Shown here in pieces: positions 52,512 to 61,939 of a stretch of DNA of 64,000 nucleotides. The notes under the pieces were generated by a model. It saw nothing but the letters and a program-made list of their open reading frames with translations, did not search any database and was not told the origin of the DNA. The position numbers and the translations under genes were made by a program. The stretch is from assembly GCA_964441275.1 (NCBI GenBank), contig CAYTUG010000008.1, forward strand, positions 15,437 through 79,436, read 5' to 3'. The DNA is from SZUA-584 sp964441275 (GTDB taxonomy: Bacteria > Bacillota > Clostridia > Christensenellales > SZUA-584). Each line of letters begins with the position of its first letter. Position 1 is the stretch's first letter.

Positions 52512-53291
52512 TCAGCGAAACTTTTTTGCGCGCACAACGCCCACACGTTTAATTCTGATACGCCTGATGATAAGCGTTGACAAAGCGCCCGCTAAAAATA
52601 TTGCTCCGGCAACGATACACCAAAAGAGCGCTGTATTATTGCTCTTTAGCTTGTTTTGCAGCGCGTTTCTATGTTCAATGTTTTGGGTGTTGATTTTTTG
52701 CGTCTGCATTGATAATTGCGTTGCGCTGCCGTAATTCAAAACCCATGTACATGTGTTATTTTCTGTGTTAGCGGCATTCGAATACAAAACTTCGCCGGGA
52801 AGCCTTACGGATATCGAATATGAGCCCTGCGAAATGTTGTCCCGCATTTCCGAAATTGTGCCGGAGGGAACATCCTGCGCTTGATTTTGCCGCACAATAT
52901 CTTTCAAAGAGACGCATGCGCTAAAGCTGTAGTTGTCGTATTCAAACGCGGGGTTATACTTTAACTCGACATCGTACAGCAAAATATCATCCGAGGTAAC
53001 AATCTTTGCAAAGGCTTGAGCCGCCTCAAGAGGCGTTTCGTATTTAAACCGCTTTCTTGCTTGAGCCGAAATATTTTGGGCGTCAACTTGAGTTTCAAAA
53101 CCGAGTTGGTTCCAATAGCCGGACAATTGGCTAAGATAGAGCTCTGGCTGTGCGCAGTCGGTTAAACCAACCGTATAAAGTACGTCTATGGAGTTATCTT
53201 CATCCAAATAAAAGTTTAATGATACTGTCGCGCAGGCGGAAAATAAAACTGCAATTAATAACATAAGTAACAAATAAAATATCTTTTTCAT
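52512..53291 (-). CDS. Lipoprotein with C-terminal membrane helix
   Basis: 259 residues from ATG 53291 with GGAG upstream; the longer frame start lies before the site. Lipobox LFSACA, a central domain of about 190 residues rich in strands (LNFYLDEDNSIDVLYTV), and a C-terminal helix (ALFWCIVAGAIFLAGALSTLII) with a basic end. Such anchoring at both ends is unusual. Resembles LppM-type proteins weakly. Reads against its neighbours; convergent with the metalloprotease gene. Confidence 0.6.
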   Translation of the reverse strand: MKKIFYLLLMLLIAVLFSACATVSLNFYLDEDNSIDVLYTVGLTDCAQPELYLSQLSGYWNQLGFETQVDAQNISAQARKRFKYETPLEAAQAFAKIVTSDDILLYDVELKYNPAFEYDNYSFSACVSLKDIVRQNQAQDVPSGTISEMRDNISQGSYSISVRLPGEVLYSNAANTENNTCTWVLNYGSATQLSMQTQKINTQNIEHRNALQNKLKSNNTALFWCIVAGAIFLAGALSTLIIRRIRIKRVGVVRAKKFR

Positions 53292-53424
53292 AAAAACTCC
53301 GATACTGTTGATACAAATTATAATGTTTATATGCATGCAATTCAACACAAATCGTTTTTATGTTATAATATTTGAGGTTTAACAACATTTTAGTTATATT
53401 TAACCGCATTTATTCGGAGGGAAT

Positions 53425-55983
53425 ATGCCGCAGTTAACGCCCATGATGCAACAATATATCAATCTTAAAGACAAATATAAAGATTGCCTTTTGATGTATC
53501 GTCTCGGGGATTTTTACGAGCTTTTTTTTGAAGACGCGCTAAAAGCGTCGCGCGAGCTCGAAATAGTTTTAACCGGAAGGGATTGCGGGTTGCCCGAACG
53601 GGCGCCCATGTGCGGGGTTCCGCATCATTCGGTGCAAGGCTATATAGATAAGCTGGTAAAGAAGGGATATAAAGTCGCCATATGCGAGCAGCTTTCCGAC
53701 CCTGCTTTATCCAAAGGGTTGGTTGAACGTGATGTTGTGCGCGTAATAACGCCGGGCACCGTTACGGAAGATATAAGCCTTAACGATTCGGATAACAACT
53801 ACATAGTATCTTTGCATAAAAAAGACGATAAAATCGGGTACGCTTATGCGGACGTGTCTACCGGTGCGTTTTTTGCGGGTGATTGCGAGCAGCAAGACGA
53901 CGGCGTACCAAGCGAACTATCGCGCATACACCCGAGCGAGATAATATACAGCCAATCCGCAAAGTGTGTTATAGAAAAGTTAAACGAGTTAACAAAACAG
54001 AATGTATATTTATCCAACTATCCCGATTTTGCGTTTGAGCAAGACGTTGCGGCCGACAGCCTGTGTTCTCACTTTAAAGTCAGCAGTTTGGCGGGCTTTG
54101 GAATTGATGAGAATAGCGCCGCTGCAGGCGCTGCGGGCGCGCTTATAGATTATTTGAAAGAAACGCAAAAGAACGCGCTCTTTCATATCAACACTGTTCG
54201 TTTGATATCAAAAGGCGCATACATGTCGCTTGATTCGTTTACGCGCGCAAATCTTGAACTTGTAAGAACACTGCGGGACGGCAAGGTTAAAGGAACTTTA
54301 TTTCACACAATAGACCGTACGGCAACCGCAATGGGGGCCAGGCTGCTAAAGCGCAGCATAAACGAGCCGCTCCAATCCATAACCCAAATTAACGAAAGGC
54401 TGGATGCGGCAGACGAAATAAAAAACGATTTGGTCTTATCCGAGACGCTTTCGCAGGCGCTTGCCGGGGTGTTTGATATCGAACGTCTTATCGCGCGTAT
54501 TTCGTACGGTACGCTTGACGCGCGCGGAGCGCTTTCCATTGCGGCTTCTCTAAAAAAATTGCCTGCCATAAAATCGGCGCTTGAAGGCAGCAAAACCGCT
54601 TTGCTAAAACGGCTGCATAGCTCTCTTGACGTTATGGACGATATGCTCTCGCTTATAGAATCTTCGGTTGACGAAAACGCGCCTGCCGGGATAACGGAAG
54701 GCGGAATAATAAAAAAAGGCTACAACGCAAAAATAGACGAACTTAAGGAAGCGGCGAGAAAAGGGCTTGAATGGATAGCGGCATTAGAGAGCGCTGAACG
54801 CAAAAACACAGGCATAAAAAACTTAAAGATAGGTTTTAACAAGGTTTTTGGCTATTACATTGAAATAACAAAATCTAACCTTGAACTTGTTCCTTTAAGG
54901 TATTTGCGCAAACAGACGCTAACCGGCTGCGAGCGCTTTATAACGCCCGAGCTTAAAGAGATGGAGCAAAAGCTGACGGGTGCGGAAGAAAAATGCATAT
55001 CGCTTGAATACGAATGTTTTTTATCCATCCGAAAAACGTTGTCTGAGAATATAAACCGCTTTCTCACTGCGGCTCAAACAGTTGCGGCGATTGACATGCT
55101 AAACAGCTTCGCGCTTATAGCTTACGAAAAAAAATATACAAAACCGCTTATGACTGCCGACGGTAACCTTTCGATTAAGGGCGGGCGGCATCCTGTGGTG
55201 GAGTGCGCAACAAAGCAGTTTGTGGATAACGACACAAAAATGAACAGCGACCAAATAGTTATTTTAACCGGGCCTAACATGGCGGGCAAAAGCACATATT
55301 TAAGGCAAGTGGCGCTTATAGTGCTTATGGCTCACATGGGTTGTTTTGTCCCCGCCGCCGAAGCGCAAATTTGTATAGTAGACAAAATATTCACCAGAGT
55401 GGGGGCGTCGGATAACTTAGCGCTCGGACAAAGCACTTTTATGGTGGAGATGAGCGAAGTCGCAAATATTCTGAACAACGCAACCTCAAAAAGCCTGCTT
55501 ATACTTGACGAGATTGGGCGCGGCACAAGCACTTTGGACGGCCTTTCAATCGCCTGGTCTGTTGTTGAGCACATAAGCAAACACATACAGGCCAAAACCA
55601 TATTTGCAACCCATTTTCATGAACTTACCGAGCTTGAAGGTTTGGTTGAAGGAGTAAACAACTATTGCGTTACCGTAAGAGAGATAGGGGATAGCGTGGT
55701 GTTTTTGCACAAGATAGTTCGGGGCGGGGCCGACAAAAGCTTTGGGATTGAGGTTGCGCGTTTGGCCGGCGTTCCAAGCTCTGTTACCGACAGAGCGAAT
55801 AACATTATGCACTCTTTAGTAAAAAAAGAACACGGCGTTTTAGGCGTCCGCCAAAATAATAAACATACAAACGCCGCGGCTGAAACCAACGCGCTCATTG
55901 ACACAATAAAAAGTATTAACATAGACAACTTAACCCCGCTTGACGCTTTGAAGGTTTTAAGCGAAATAAAACATGGCTTGTGA
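53425..55983 (+). CDS. mutS: DNA mismatch repair protein MutS
   Basis: 852 residues, full length. Mismatch-reading DFYELFFEDA (Phe-x-Glu) near residue 30, connector and lever/clamp domains, and the ATPase with Walker A GPNMAGKSTYLRQ (about 615), Walker B LLILDEIGRGTST and ATHFHELTEL. Binds mispairs and recruits MutL, encoded immediately after. AGGGAAT-type ribosome site: CGGAGGG. Confidence 0.97.
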   Translation: MPQLTPMMQQYINLKDKYKDCLLMYRLGDFYELFFEDALKASRELEIVLTGRDCGLPERAPMCGVPHHSVQGYIDKLVKKGYKVAICEQLSDPALSKGLVERDVVRVITPGTVTEDISLNDSDNNYIVSLHKKDDKIGYAYADVSTGAFFAGDCEQQDDGVPSELSRIHPSEIIYSQSAKCVIEKLNELTKQNVYLSNYPDFAFEQDVAADSLCSHFKVSSLAGFGIDENSAAAGAAGALIDYLKETQKNALFHINTVRLISKGAYMSLDSFTRANLELVRTLRDGKVKGTLFHTIDRTATAMGARLLKRSINEPLQSITQINERLDAADEIKNDLVLSETLSQALAGVFDIERLIARISYGTLDARGALSIAASLKKLPAIKSALEGSKTALLKRLHSSLDVMDDMLSLIESSVDENAPAGITEGGIIKKGYNAKIDELKEAARKGLEWIAALESAERKNTGIKNLKIGFNKVFGYYIEITKSNLELVPLRYLRKQTLTGCERFITPELKEMEQKLTGAEEKCISLEYECFLSIRKTLSENINRFLTAAQTVAAIDMLNSFALIAYEKKYTKPLMTADGNLSIKGGRHPVVECATKQFVDNDTKMNSDQIVILTGPNMAGKSTYLRQVALIVLMAHMGCFVPAAEAQICIVDKIFTRVGASDNLALGQSTFMVEMSEVANILNNATSKSLLILDEIGRGTSTLDGLSIAWSVVEHISKHIQAKTIFATHFHELTELEGLVEGVNNYCVTVREIGDSVVFLHKIVRGGADKSFGIEVARLAGVPSSVTDRANNIMHSLVKKEHGVLGVRQNNKHTNAAAETNALIDTIKSINIDNLTPLDALKVLSEIKHGL

Positions 55984-55993
55984 CGGTGACGAA

Positions 55994-57718
55994 ATGATAC
56001 GAAAATTGCCCAAAAATATTTCCGATAAAATTGCCGCCGGCGAGGTTGTCGAACGCCCGTTAAGCGTGGTAAAAGAGCTTGTTGAAAACGCGATAGACGC
56101 CAAGGCTAACGCCATAAACATAAGCATAACCGACGGCGGTATCAAACAGATAATAGTGTCCGACAACGGCTTGGGGATAAGCGCCGGCGAAGTTAATCTT
56201 GCCTTTGAAAAGCATGCCACGAGCAAGATTTCTTCCGAACGGGATTTAACGCTCATTACAACGCAAGGTTTTAGAGGAGAGGCTTTAAGCAGCATAGCCG
56301 CCGTTTCGGCGGTGGAAATGATGACAAAATGCCGAAGCGAAGAGCTTGGCACACAGCTGCGCATTGCGGGCGCAAGCGGCTGCGAAATAAAACCCGTTGG
56401 GCTGCCCGACGGGACCACCGTTATCGTTAGCAGGCTTTTTTTTAATGTTCCCGCAAGATTGAAATTTTTAAAGAGCCAATCGAAAGAGGCCGCGTATATT
56501 TCCGATTTGGTAAGCCGGTACATATTGGCTTTTCCGGAAATCTCGTTTCATTATACAGTCCAGCAAAAGACGGTTTATCACAGCCCGGGGAACGGCAAGC
56601 TGCTTGACGCCATTTTTTGTGTTTACGGAAACGCCGTTTTGGACAACATCGTATATGTAGATTACGAATCAAACGGCATAAAAGCTTGCGGATATGTATC
56701 CCGTCCGGGTGCGGCGGGCATGCGCCCCGGTTCTGTTTTTGTTAACAGGCGCTATATCAAAAGCGCAGTTTTATCCGATATAATCAGAAAGGCGTACGGG
56801 CAAACCATGGTGAGCGGGGAAAGACCTTTTTATCTGCTTAACATAACGCTTCCGCCTAACAAGGTCGACGTTAATGTGCATCCGAACAAGCTTTCGGTAC
56901 GCTTTGCGGACATTGCGGCTGTTGAGCATGTGATAAAAGAAGCGGTAAGCGCCGCTTGCCGCAATATTTATAGCAAAGTAGAAATCTCAAACAGCATTCC
57001 GCCGGCCGTAAAACCGATAAACGTACAAATGCGCGCGCCCGCGGAAATACTGCAGACCGAATTTTTTTCCGGCTTTGAGCGCAGAACGCTAAGCGAAAAG
57101 CCCGCGGATAATGCAAAAGCGTATGAGCATAAATATAATGTGGACGAACCTGTGTTAGATTTGCACTATAAACTAATCGGCAGTTTCGCAAACACATATG
57201 TGCTTGTCGAGCAGTCGGAAAACCTTTTGATTATCGATCAGCATGCCGCGCACGAACGGTTGTTGTACGAAAAGTTTATTGCCAAAAAAAGTGCAGATTC
57301 GCAAACGCTGCTTTGCCCGCATGTGTTCAAGGTTACTCACGAACAAAAAAACTCAATAGATTCAAATATCCAAACGTTAATATCATTAGGGTTTGATATA
57401 GAGCCTTTTGGAAATCTTGAATACAAGCTAAACGCTATCCCGTTTGGGCACAGCGAAGATGCGCAGCTTCTTTTGTTTGATGCGCTTGACGAGATACGAA
57501 AGAGCTGCGGTGATGTGGTATTGATGCGCCATGCGGTGATCCGCGCAGCTTGCAGGCGGGCGGTGAAGGCGGGGGACAGGCTGCCGCAAGAGGATTTGCG
57601 CAGCTTGATATCGGCTTTTATTGAAAACAATGTGATACCTACGTGCCCGCATGGAAGGCCGGTAATCACAATTATTACTAAAAATCAGCTTGAAAAAAGC
57701 TTTAAGAGAGTGCTATGA
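55994..57718 (+). CDS. mutL: DNA mismatch repair endonuclease MutL
   Basis: About 574 residues. GHKL ATPase N-terminus: ELVENAIDAKANAI, DNGLGI, TQGFRGEALSSI. The C-terminal domain has the nuclease motif DQHAAHERLLYE (DQHAx2Ex4E), ACRRAVKAGD and CPHGRP, so this is the nicking type found in bacteria without MutH. ATG 55994 gives the usual MIRKLPKNISDKIAAGEVV start; the ATG at 55973 overlaps mutS. Confidence 0.96.
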   Translation: MIRKLPKNISDKIAAGEVVERPLSVVKELVENAIDAKANAINISITDGGIKQIIVSDNGLGISAGEVNLAFEKHATSKISSERDLTLITTQGFRGEALSSIAAVSAVEMMTKCRSEELGTQLRIAGASGCEIKPVGLPDGTTVIVSRLFFNVPARLKFLKSQSKEAAYISDLVSRYILAFPEISFHYTVQQKTVYHSPGNGKLLDAIFCVYGNAVLDNIVYVDYESNGIKACGYVSRPGAAGMRPGSVFVNRRYIKSAVLSDIIRKAYGQTMVSGERPFYLLNITLPPNKVDVNVHPNKLSVRFADIAAVEHVIKEAVSAACRNIYSKVEISNSIPPAVKPINVQMRAPAEILQTEFFSGFERRTLSEKPADNAKAYEHKYNVDEPVLDLHYKLIGSFANTYVLVEQSENLLIIDQHAAHERLLYEKFIAKKSADSQTLLCPHVFKVTHEQKNSIDSNIQTLISLGFDIEPFGNLEYKLNAIPFGHSEDAQLLLFDALDEIRKSCGDVVLMRHAVIRAACRRAVKAGDRLPQEDLRSLISAFIENNVIPTCPHGRPVITIITKNQLEKSFKRVL

Positions 57719-58635
57719 AGCGCAAATTCATTGTTATAACAGGGCCTACCGCCGTGGGGAAAACGGCTGTTTCAATAAATTATGCCAAAGCCAAAAAAAC
57801 GGAAGTTATTGTTGCGGACAGCATGCAGATTTACCGGGGCTGCGATATAGCTACCGATAAAATAAGCGCGGAAAAGATGCGGGGAGTCTTGCATCATCTT
57901 GTAGATATTGTTGAGCCAAACGAGAGCTATACCGTGGCCGATTATCAACGCGATGCGTTCTTGCAAATTGAATCGTGCAACAAGAACGGAATAACGCCTG
58001 TTGTATCAGGAGGCACCGGGCTTTATATCAATTCGCTTGTTTTCTCTCTCAATTTCGGAGTTGCGGCACCAAACGACACGATTCGACAATATCTGTCACA
58101 ACTGGCTGATGACAAAAGCATCGGGTACCTATATAATGAATTGAAACGAAAAGATCCCGAGTATGCGAGCATAATCTCTGCGTCCGATAAAAGGCGCATC
58201 ATACGCCGATTAGAGCTAATCCTTTCGGGTGGTCATGAAAAATATGACTTTTTAAAACATAACACGAACGATAGGTTTTTAATTATAGGGCTAAATATGC
58301 CTCGGGAAAAGCTTTATAAGCGTATTGATGAGCGCGTGGACAAAATGGTAAACAGGGGGCTTGAAAATGAAGCGTACGAGCTCTTCAAAAAATACGGCGA
58401 GGTAAATGCGCTAAAGGCCATAGGATATAAAGAGTTTGACGCATACTTTAAAGGCAGAGCAACTTTAGAGGACACCGTATCTGTTATAAAACGCAACACC
58501 CGGCGCTATGCCAAAAGGCAGTTAACGTGGTTTAAGAGAGATTCTCGGATTGTGTGGTTTGACATATGCCGGTACAAATGTTTAGAAGATCTTGTTTATG
58601 GTATAATATCTTATACGGATGGAAAGGGGTTTTAA
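57715..58635 (+). CDS. miaA: tRNA dimethylallyltransferase
   Basis: 306 residues; adds the isopentenyl group to A37 of tRNAs reading U-starting codons, the substrate for MiaB. P-loop GPTAVGKTAVS (8-18), DSMQIYRGCDIATDK, HHLVDIVEPNE, SGGTGLYINSL and KRNTRRYAKRQLTWFKRD. Starts inside the mutL stop (ATGA). Confidence 0.97.
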   Translation: MKRKFIVITGPTAVGKTAVSINYAKAKKTEVIVADSMQIYRGCDIATDKISAEKMRGVLHHLVDIVEPNESYTVADYQRDAFLQIESCNKNGITPVVSGGTGLYINSLVFSLNFGVAAPNDTIRQYLSQLADDKSIGYLYNELKRKDPEYASIISASDKRRIIRRLELILSGGHEKYDFLKHNTNDRFLIIGLNMPREKLYKRIDERVDKMVNRGLENEAYELFKKYGEVNALKAIGYKEFDAYFKGRATLEDTVSVIKRNTRRYAKRQLTWFKRDSRIVWFDICRYKCLEDLVYGIISYTDGKGF

Positions 58636-58636
58636 T

Positions 58637-58897
58637 ATGCAGAAACAAGTTATAATACTGCAGGATGTTTTTTTAAATCAAGTACGTAAAGAGCGTGTAA
58701 GCGTTACACTGCATCTTACAAATGGGTATCAGATAAAAGGCACAGTTAAGGGGTTTGACAATTTCACAATAATTCTTGACAGCGAAGGCAAGCAAATGAT
58801 GATATACAAGCATGCCGTTTCCACAATCTCTCCGGTTCGGCCCGTGTTGTTTCAGTACGTTGATAAATCGAAAGAAGTTACCGAACAAACAGAATAA
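58637..58897 (+). CDS. hfq: RNA chaperone Hfq
   Basis: 86 residues from ATG 58637 (AAAGGGG upstream). Sm1 NQVRKERVSVTLHLTNGYQIKGTVKGFDNFTIIL and Sm2 YKHAVSTISP. Forms a hexamer that pairs small RNAs with mRNAs. The tail after the Sm fold is short. Classical miaA-hfq order; overlaps the next start by one base. Confidence 0.97.
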   Translation: MQKQVIILQDVFLNQVRKERVSVTLHLTNGYQIKGTVKGFDNFTIILDSEGKQMMIYKHAVSTISPVRPVLFQYVDKSKEVTEQTE

Positions 58898-60165
58898 TGC
58901 AAAACCTTAAAAATATGGGCATAAGCGAAAAAGCGTATTTTATTGTTCAAAAAGCCCAGACAAAGCTTACAGAGTTGTTTTCTGATGTTGAAAAACTGTC
59001 CGAATTCAACCAGTACAAGGTAATTGAATCTTTTTGGAGCAAAAACATAGCTCCCCGTCACTTTGCGCCTTCTACGGGTTATGGATATTCGGACGAGGCA
59101 AAAGAAGCGCTTGGCGGCCTGTTCGCGCATGTTGTGCGGGCAGACAGCGCCGTTTTAAGCCCTCACATCGCATCGGGTACGCATGCTATATCTCTTGCGC
59201 TTTGCGGCGTATTGCGCCCAAATGATACGCTTATAAGCGTTACGGGCAAACCATACGATACGCTGCAATTTGTGATTGGCAAAAAAGAGTGCCGCGATAC
59301 GGGTTCTCTTTATGATTACGGCATATCGTACAAACAGGTTGAGCTGCATCAAAGCGGTGATATAGACTTAGCAAGCGTTTTAGCGGCAATTGAAACAAAC
59401 AAACGCACAAAAGCGCTTTTTGTGCAGCGTTCGCGCGGATATGAATGGCGCGATGCAATTTCAATGAAAAAGATGCGGGAGTTTATTTTTGCGGTTAAGC
59501 AAAAGCACCCCGATATAATAGTTATAGTTGATAATTGTTACGGCGAGTTTACGGAAAAAGAAGAACCTTTAGAATGCGGGGCGGATTTGATAGCCGGGTC
59601 GATGATAAAAAATCCGGGAGGAGGGATTGCGCCCACCGGCGGCTATATTGCAGGCAGGAAAGACTTAATTGAATTAGTGGAAAACAGGCTTACGTGCCCC
59701 GGGCTTGGCTCACAAATAGGCTCTTACGAAGCATCATACAGAAGTTATTACCAAGGGTTGTTTATGGCGCCGCATGTGGTGGGGCAGTCGCTTAAGGGCA
59801 GCATACTATATGCTAAGGTATTTGAGGATTTAGGCTTTAAGGTATACCCGGCATATGATGCTTTGCGCAGCGATATTACCCAATCAATTATGTTGGAAGA
59901 TGAAAAGCTGTTGCTTACATACACAAAGGCAATACAAAAAGCGTCGGCGATAGACAGTCAGGTTATGCCGCTTCCGTGGGCAATGCCCGGCTACAAAGAC
60001 AAAATTGTTATGGCGGCGGGCACATTTGTGCAAGGCGCTTCAATTGAGCTTTCAGCCGATGCTCCTGTAAAACCTCCGTACATTGTTTACGCGCAAGGCG
60101 GGCTAACTTATTCGCATATGAAACTTGGGCTTATGATTGCACTTGATGATATGAAGTTTATTTAA
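58897..60165 (+). CDS. PLP-dependent methionine gamma-lyase-family protein (YnbB-like)
   Basis: 422 residues of the family often named aluminium resistance protein or methionine gamma-lyase-like, in the Cys/Met metabolism PLP group. APSTGYGYSDEAKE, SGTHAISLAL, IVDNCYGEF and the Schiff-base Lys in GSMIKNPGGGIAPTGGY. Its place directly after hfq is conserved in many Bacillota. Precise reaction not settled. Convergent with lexA, overlapping by 8 bases. Confidence 0.88.
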   Translation: MQNLKNMGISEKAYFIVQKAQTKLTELFSDVEKLSEFNQYKVIESFWSKNIAPRHFAPSTGYGYSDEAKEALGGLFAHVVRADSAVLSPHIASGTHAISLALCGVLRPNDTLISVTGKPYDTLQFVIGKKECRDTGSLYDYGISYKQVELHQSGDIDLASVLAAIETNKRTKALFVQRSRGYEWRDAISMKKMREFIFAVKQKHPDIIVIVDNCYGEFTEKEEPLECGADLIAGSMIKNPGGGIAPTGGYIAGRKDLIELVENRLTCPGLGSQIGSYEASYRSYYQGLFMAPHVVGQSLKGSILYAKVFEDLGFKVYPAYDALRSDITQSIMLEDEKLLLTYTKAIQKASAIDSQVMPLPWAMPGYKDKIVMAAGTFVQGASIELSADAPVKPPYIVYAQGGLTYSHMKLGLMIALDDMKFI

Positions 60166-60763
60166 ACATACGCAAAACACCAATAACTTTGCCGAGTATA
60201 TCAACGTTTTGAGTGTATATTGGCATGAAATTTTCGTTTTCAGGCTGCAGCCTAACACGGCCTTCTTCAACAAAAAAACGTTTTACAGTTGCTTCGTCTT
60301 CCAATAAAGCTACAACAATATCGCCGTTTTGAGCGTAATCCTGTTTTTTTGCAATAATTTTATCTTTATCATGTATTCCGGCGTCCTTCATGCTATCGCC
60401 GCAAACGTTTAGCATAAAAACATCCTCATTGCCCAAAAGCGAGTAGGGGAGCGATATATACTCGTCTATGTTTTCAACCGCTGTTATGGGCATGCCTGCT
60501 GCAACTCTGCCCAGCACAGGCACCGAAACCATGCGTTCTTTTTTTCTGTTCTCTGCGCATATCATTATTGTCCGCGGTTTTGAAGGATCTTTTGTAATGT
60601 AGCCTTTGCGTTCAAGCTTTGATAAATGCGCGTGCGCCGTCGATGTTGATTTTAAGTTAAGAGCAACGCAAACATCGCGCACACACGGCGCGTAGCCGTT
60701 CTGGTCAATATAAGTTTTAAGGTATTCAAGCACTTCAGATTGCCGCTTAGTCAAGCTTTCCAT
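60158..60763 (-). CDS. lexA: LexA repressor
   Basis: 201 residues. Winged-helix domain (YAPCVRDVCVALNLKSTSTAHAHLSKLE), self-cleavage site Ala89-Gly90 (VAAGMP), catalytic Ser124 (GDSMKDAG) and Lys161 (EDEATVKRFF). Represses SOS genes until RecA filaments induce cleavage. GAGG-type site upstream. The SOS box and the promoter lie in its own upstream region, so it is self-regulated. The tyrosine recombinase gene behind it on the same strand is divergent in function but shares the gap. Confidence 0.97.
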   Translation of the reverse strand: MESLTKRQSEVLEYLKTYIDQNGYAPCVRDVCVALNLKSTSTAHAHLSKLERKGYITKDPSKPRTIMICAENRKKERMVSVPVLGRVAAGMPITAVENIDEYISLPYSLLGNEDVFMLNVCGDSMKDAGIHDKDKIIAKKQDYAQNGDIVVALLEDEATVKRFFVEEGRVRLQPENENFMPIYTQNVDILGKVIGVLRMFK

Positions 60764-60793
60764 TAAAATAACCTCACATGATATTTATAATTA

Positions 60794-60822
60794 ATAATAA
60801 CAAACAAAAACATCCAAGTCAA
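60794..60822 (-). promoter_or_regulatory. lexA promoter
   Basis: Minus strand TTGACT (60822-60817), 17-bp spacer, TATTAT (60799-60794), about 30 bp before the lexA start. Confidence 0.8.
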
Positions 60823-60830
60823 CAAAAAAG

Positions 60831-60844
60831 CAAACATATGTTCG
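60831..60844 (-). promoter_or_regulatory. LexA-binding SOS box
   Basis: Minus-strand CGAACATATGTTTG fits the Gram-positive SOS consensus CGAACRNRYGTTYG. It lies 8 bp upstream of the lexA -35 and 5 bp from the end of the recombinase gene. Confidence 0.85.
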
Positions 60845-60848
60845 TTGA

Positions 60849-61883
60849 TTATTTTTTTTTACGAAGTACAAAAGCTTGGGCGGCTTTCTTGCGCTGGTTT
60901 TCGTCTATTGCCGCATAATGCTTGCGGGTGGTGTTTACGTCTTTGTGCCCTAAAACATCCGCAACCAAATATATATCGCCTGTATTTTGGTATAACAGTG
61001 TTCCGTACGTGCTTCTTAGCTTGTGCGGTGAAATATTCTTTAAGGGCACGGCAACAGAAGCATACTTTTGCACCAACATTTGCATTGCGCGCACGCTGAC
61101 CCGCTTTTTTTGTATGGAAATAAACAGGGGAGAGGATTGGCTATAGCTTGCGGCGGCTTTTCTCTCTTCTAAATAGCTATTTAAAGCGTTTGCGGTTTCT
61201 TGCCCGAAATACAGTATCGATTCATCGCCGCCTTTTCGCAGCACCTTAAAAGAGTTTTCCGCAAGGTCTACATCGCTTATGTCGAGCGCGCACAATTCGC
61301 TTATTCGTATTCCTGTTGTCAAAAACAGGGTGAATATTGCAATGTCGCGCAAACGATTTATTTTGTGATACTGAAGCTGTTTCTTTGTCAGCCCTTTTCC
61401 GGTGTCCACAACGTGTAAAAGTTTTATCGCTTCTTTATGGGTAAGCCTCAATATCGGCTTTTCGTGTATCTTGGGAGTGGGCAGCCTTGATACCGTATTG
61501 TCGGATATTTCTTCTTTATTGTAATAATACTTGTAGAAACTGCGCAGCGAAGCTATTTTGCGCGCTATTCCTTTTTCGCTATTTTCCCGCACAGATTCGT
61601 TATCGTAATATAACTTTAAGTATTCTATATAGCGCTCAAAATCGTCTATCGTCAGTGTCTGCAAGTCGTTAGAGACGAAATGCTTTGTGTCGCGCCCGAG
61701 CTCTTCTTCAATAAATCTGAAAAAGAGGCGCAAGTCGTAAGCATAATTGATGCGCGTTAAAACTGCTGTGCGCGGCTCAATAGCGCGAAAAAAAGAAAGC
61801 GTAAATTTAGGCAGCGTGGCAAGCACATTGCGCAATTTTTTAGTATTATGTACGTTGCGCTCGCTTTTACTTAACTTAGACAC
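60849..61883 (-). CDS. Tyrosine recombinase (XerC/XerD-like)
   Basis: About 344 residues from GTG 61883, which follows AGAGGGG; the longer frame starts TTG inside a hairpin. N-terminal core-binding domain (about 35-150), catalytic domain with Arg in TTGIRISELCAL, Lys in the KVLRKGGD hairpin, HKLR (the H-x-x-R), GHKDVNTTRKHYA (His and Tyr). All catalytic residues present. In many Clostridia a recombinase of this type neighbours lexA; it may be the chromosome-dimer resolvase or a domesticated integrase. No phage genes nearby. Confidence 0.88.
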   Translation of the reverse strand: MSKLSKSERNVHNTKKLRNVLATLPKFTLSFFRAIEPRTAVLTRINYAYDLRLFFRFIEEELGRDTKHFVSNDLQTLTIDDFERYIEYLKLYYDNESVRENSEKGIARKIASLRSFYKYYYNKEEISDNTVSRLPTPKIHEKPILRLTHKEAIKLLHVVDTGKGLTKKQLQYHKINRLRDIAIFTLFLTTGIRISELCALDISDVDLAENSFKVLRKGGDESILYFGQETANALNSYLEERKAAASYSQSSPLFISIQKKRVSVRAMQMLVQKYASVAVPLKNISPHKLRSTYGTLLYQNTGDIYLVADVLGHKDVNTTRKHYAAIDENQRKKAAQAFVLRKKK

Positions 61884-61902
61884 AAAATACCCCTCTACAC
61901 CA

Positions 61903-61939
61903 TGCAACTATACGCAAAACTTGTCTTTTACGTATAGTT
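61903..61939. repeat. Hairpin between rnhA and the recombinase gene
   Basis: CAACTATACG (61903-61912) and CGTATAGTTG (61930-61939) are perfect 10-bp arms, and CAAAAC/TTTTA inside extends the stem to about 15 pairs with a short loop. It overlaps the rnhA stop and has no T run. Confidence 0.75.

Noticed and set aside
60849..61883. Phage or genomic island integrase
   Set aside because: No phage, attachment repeat or cargo genes around; neighbours are core genes and the lexA link is common in Clostridia.
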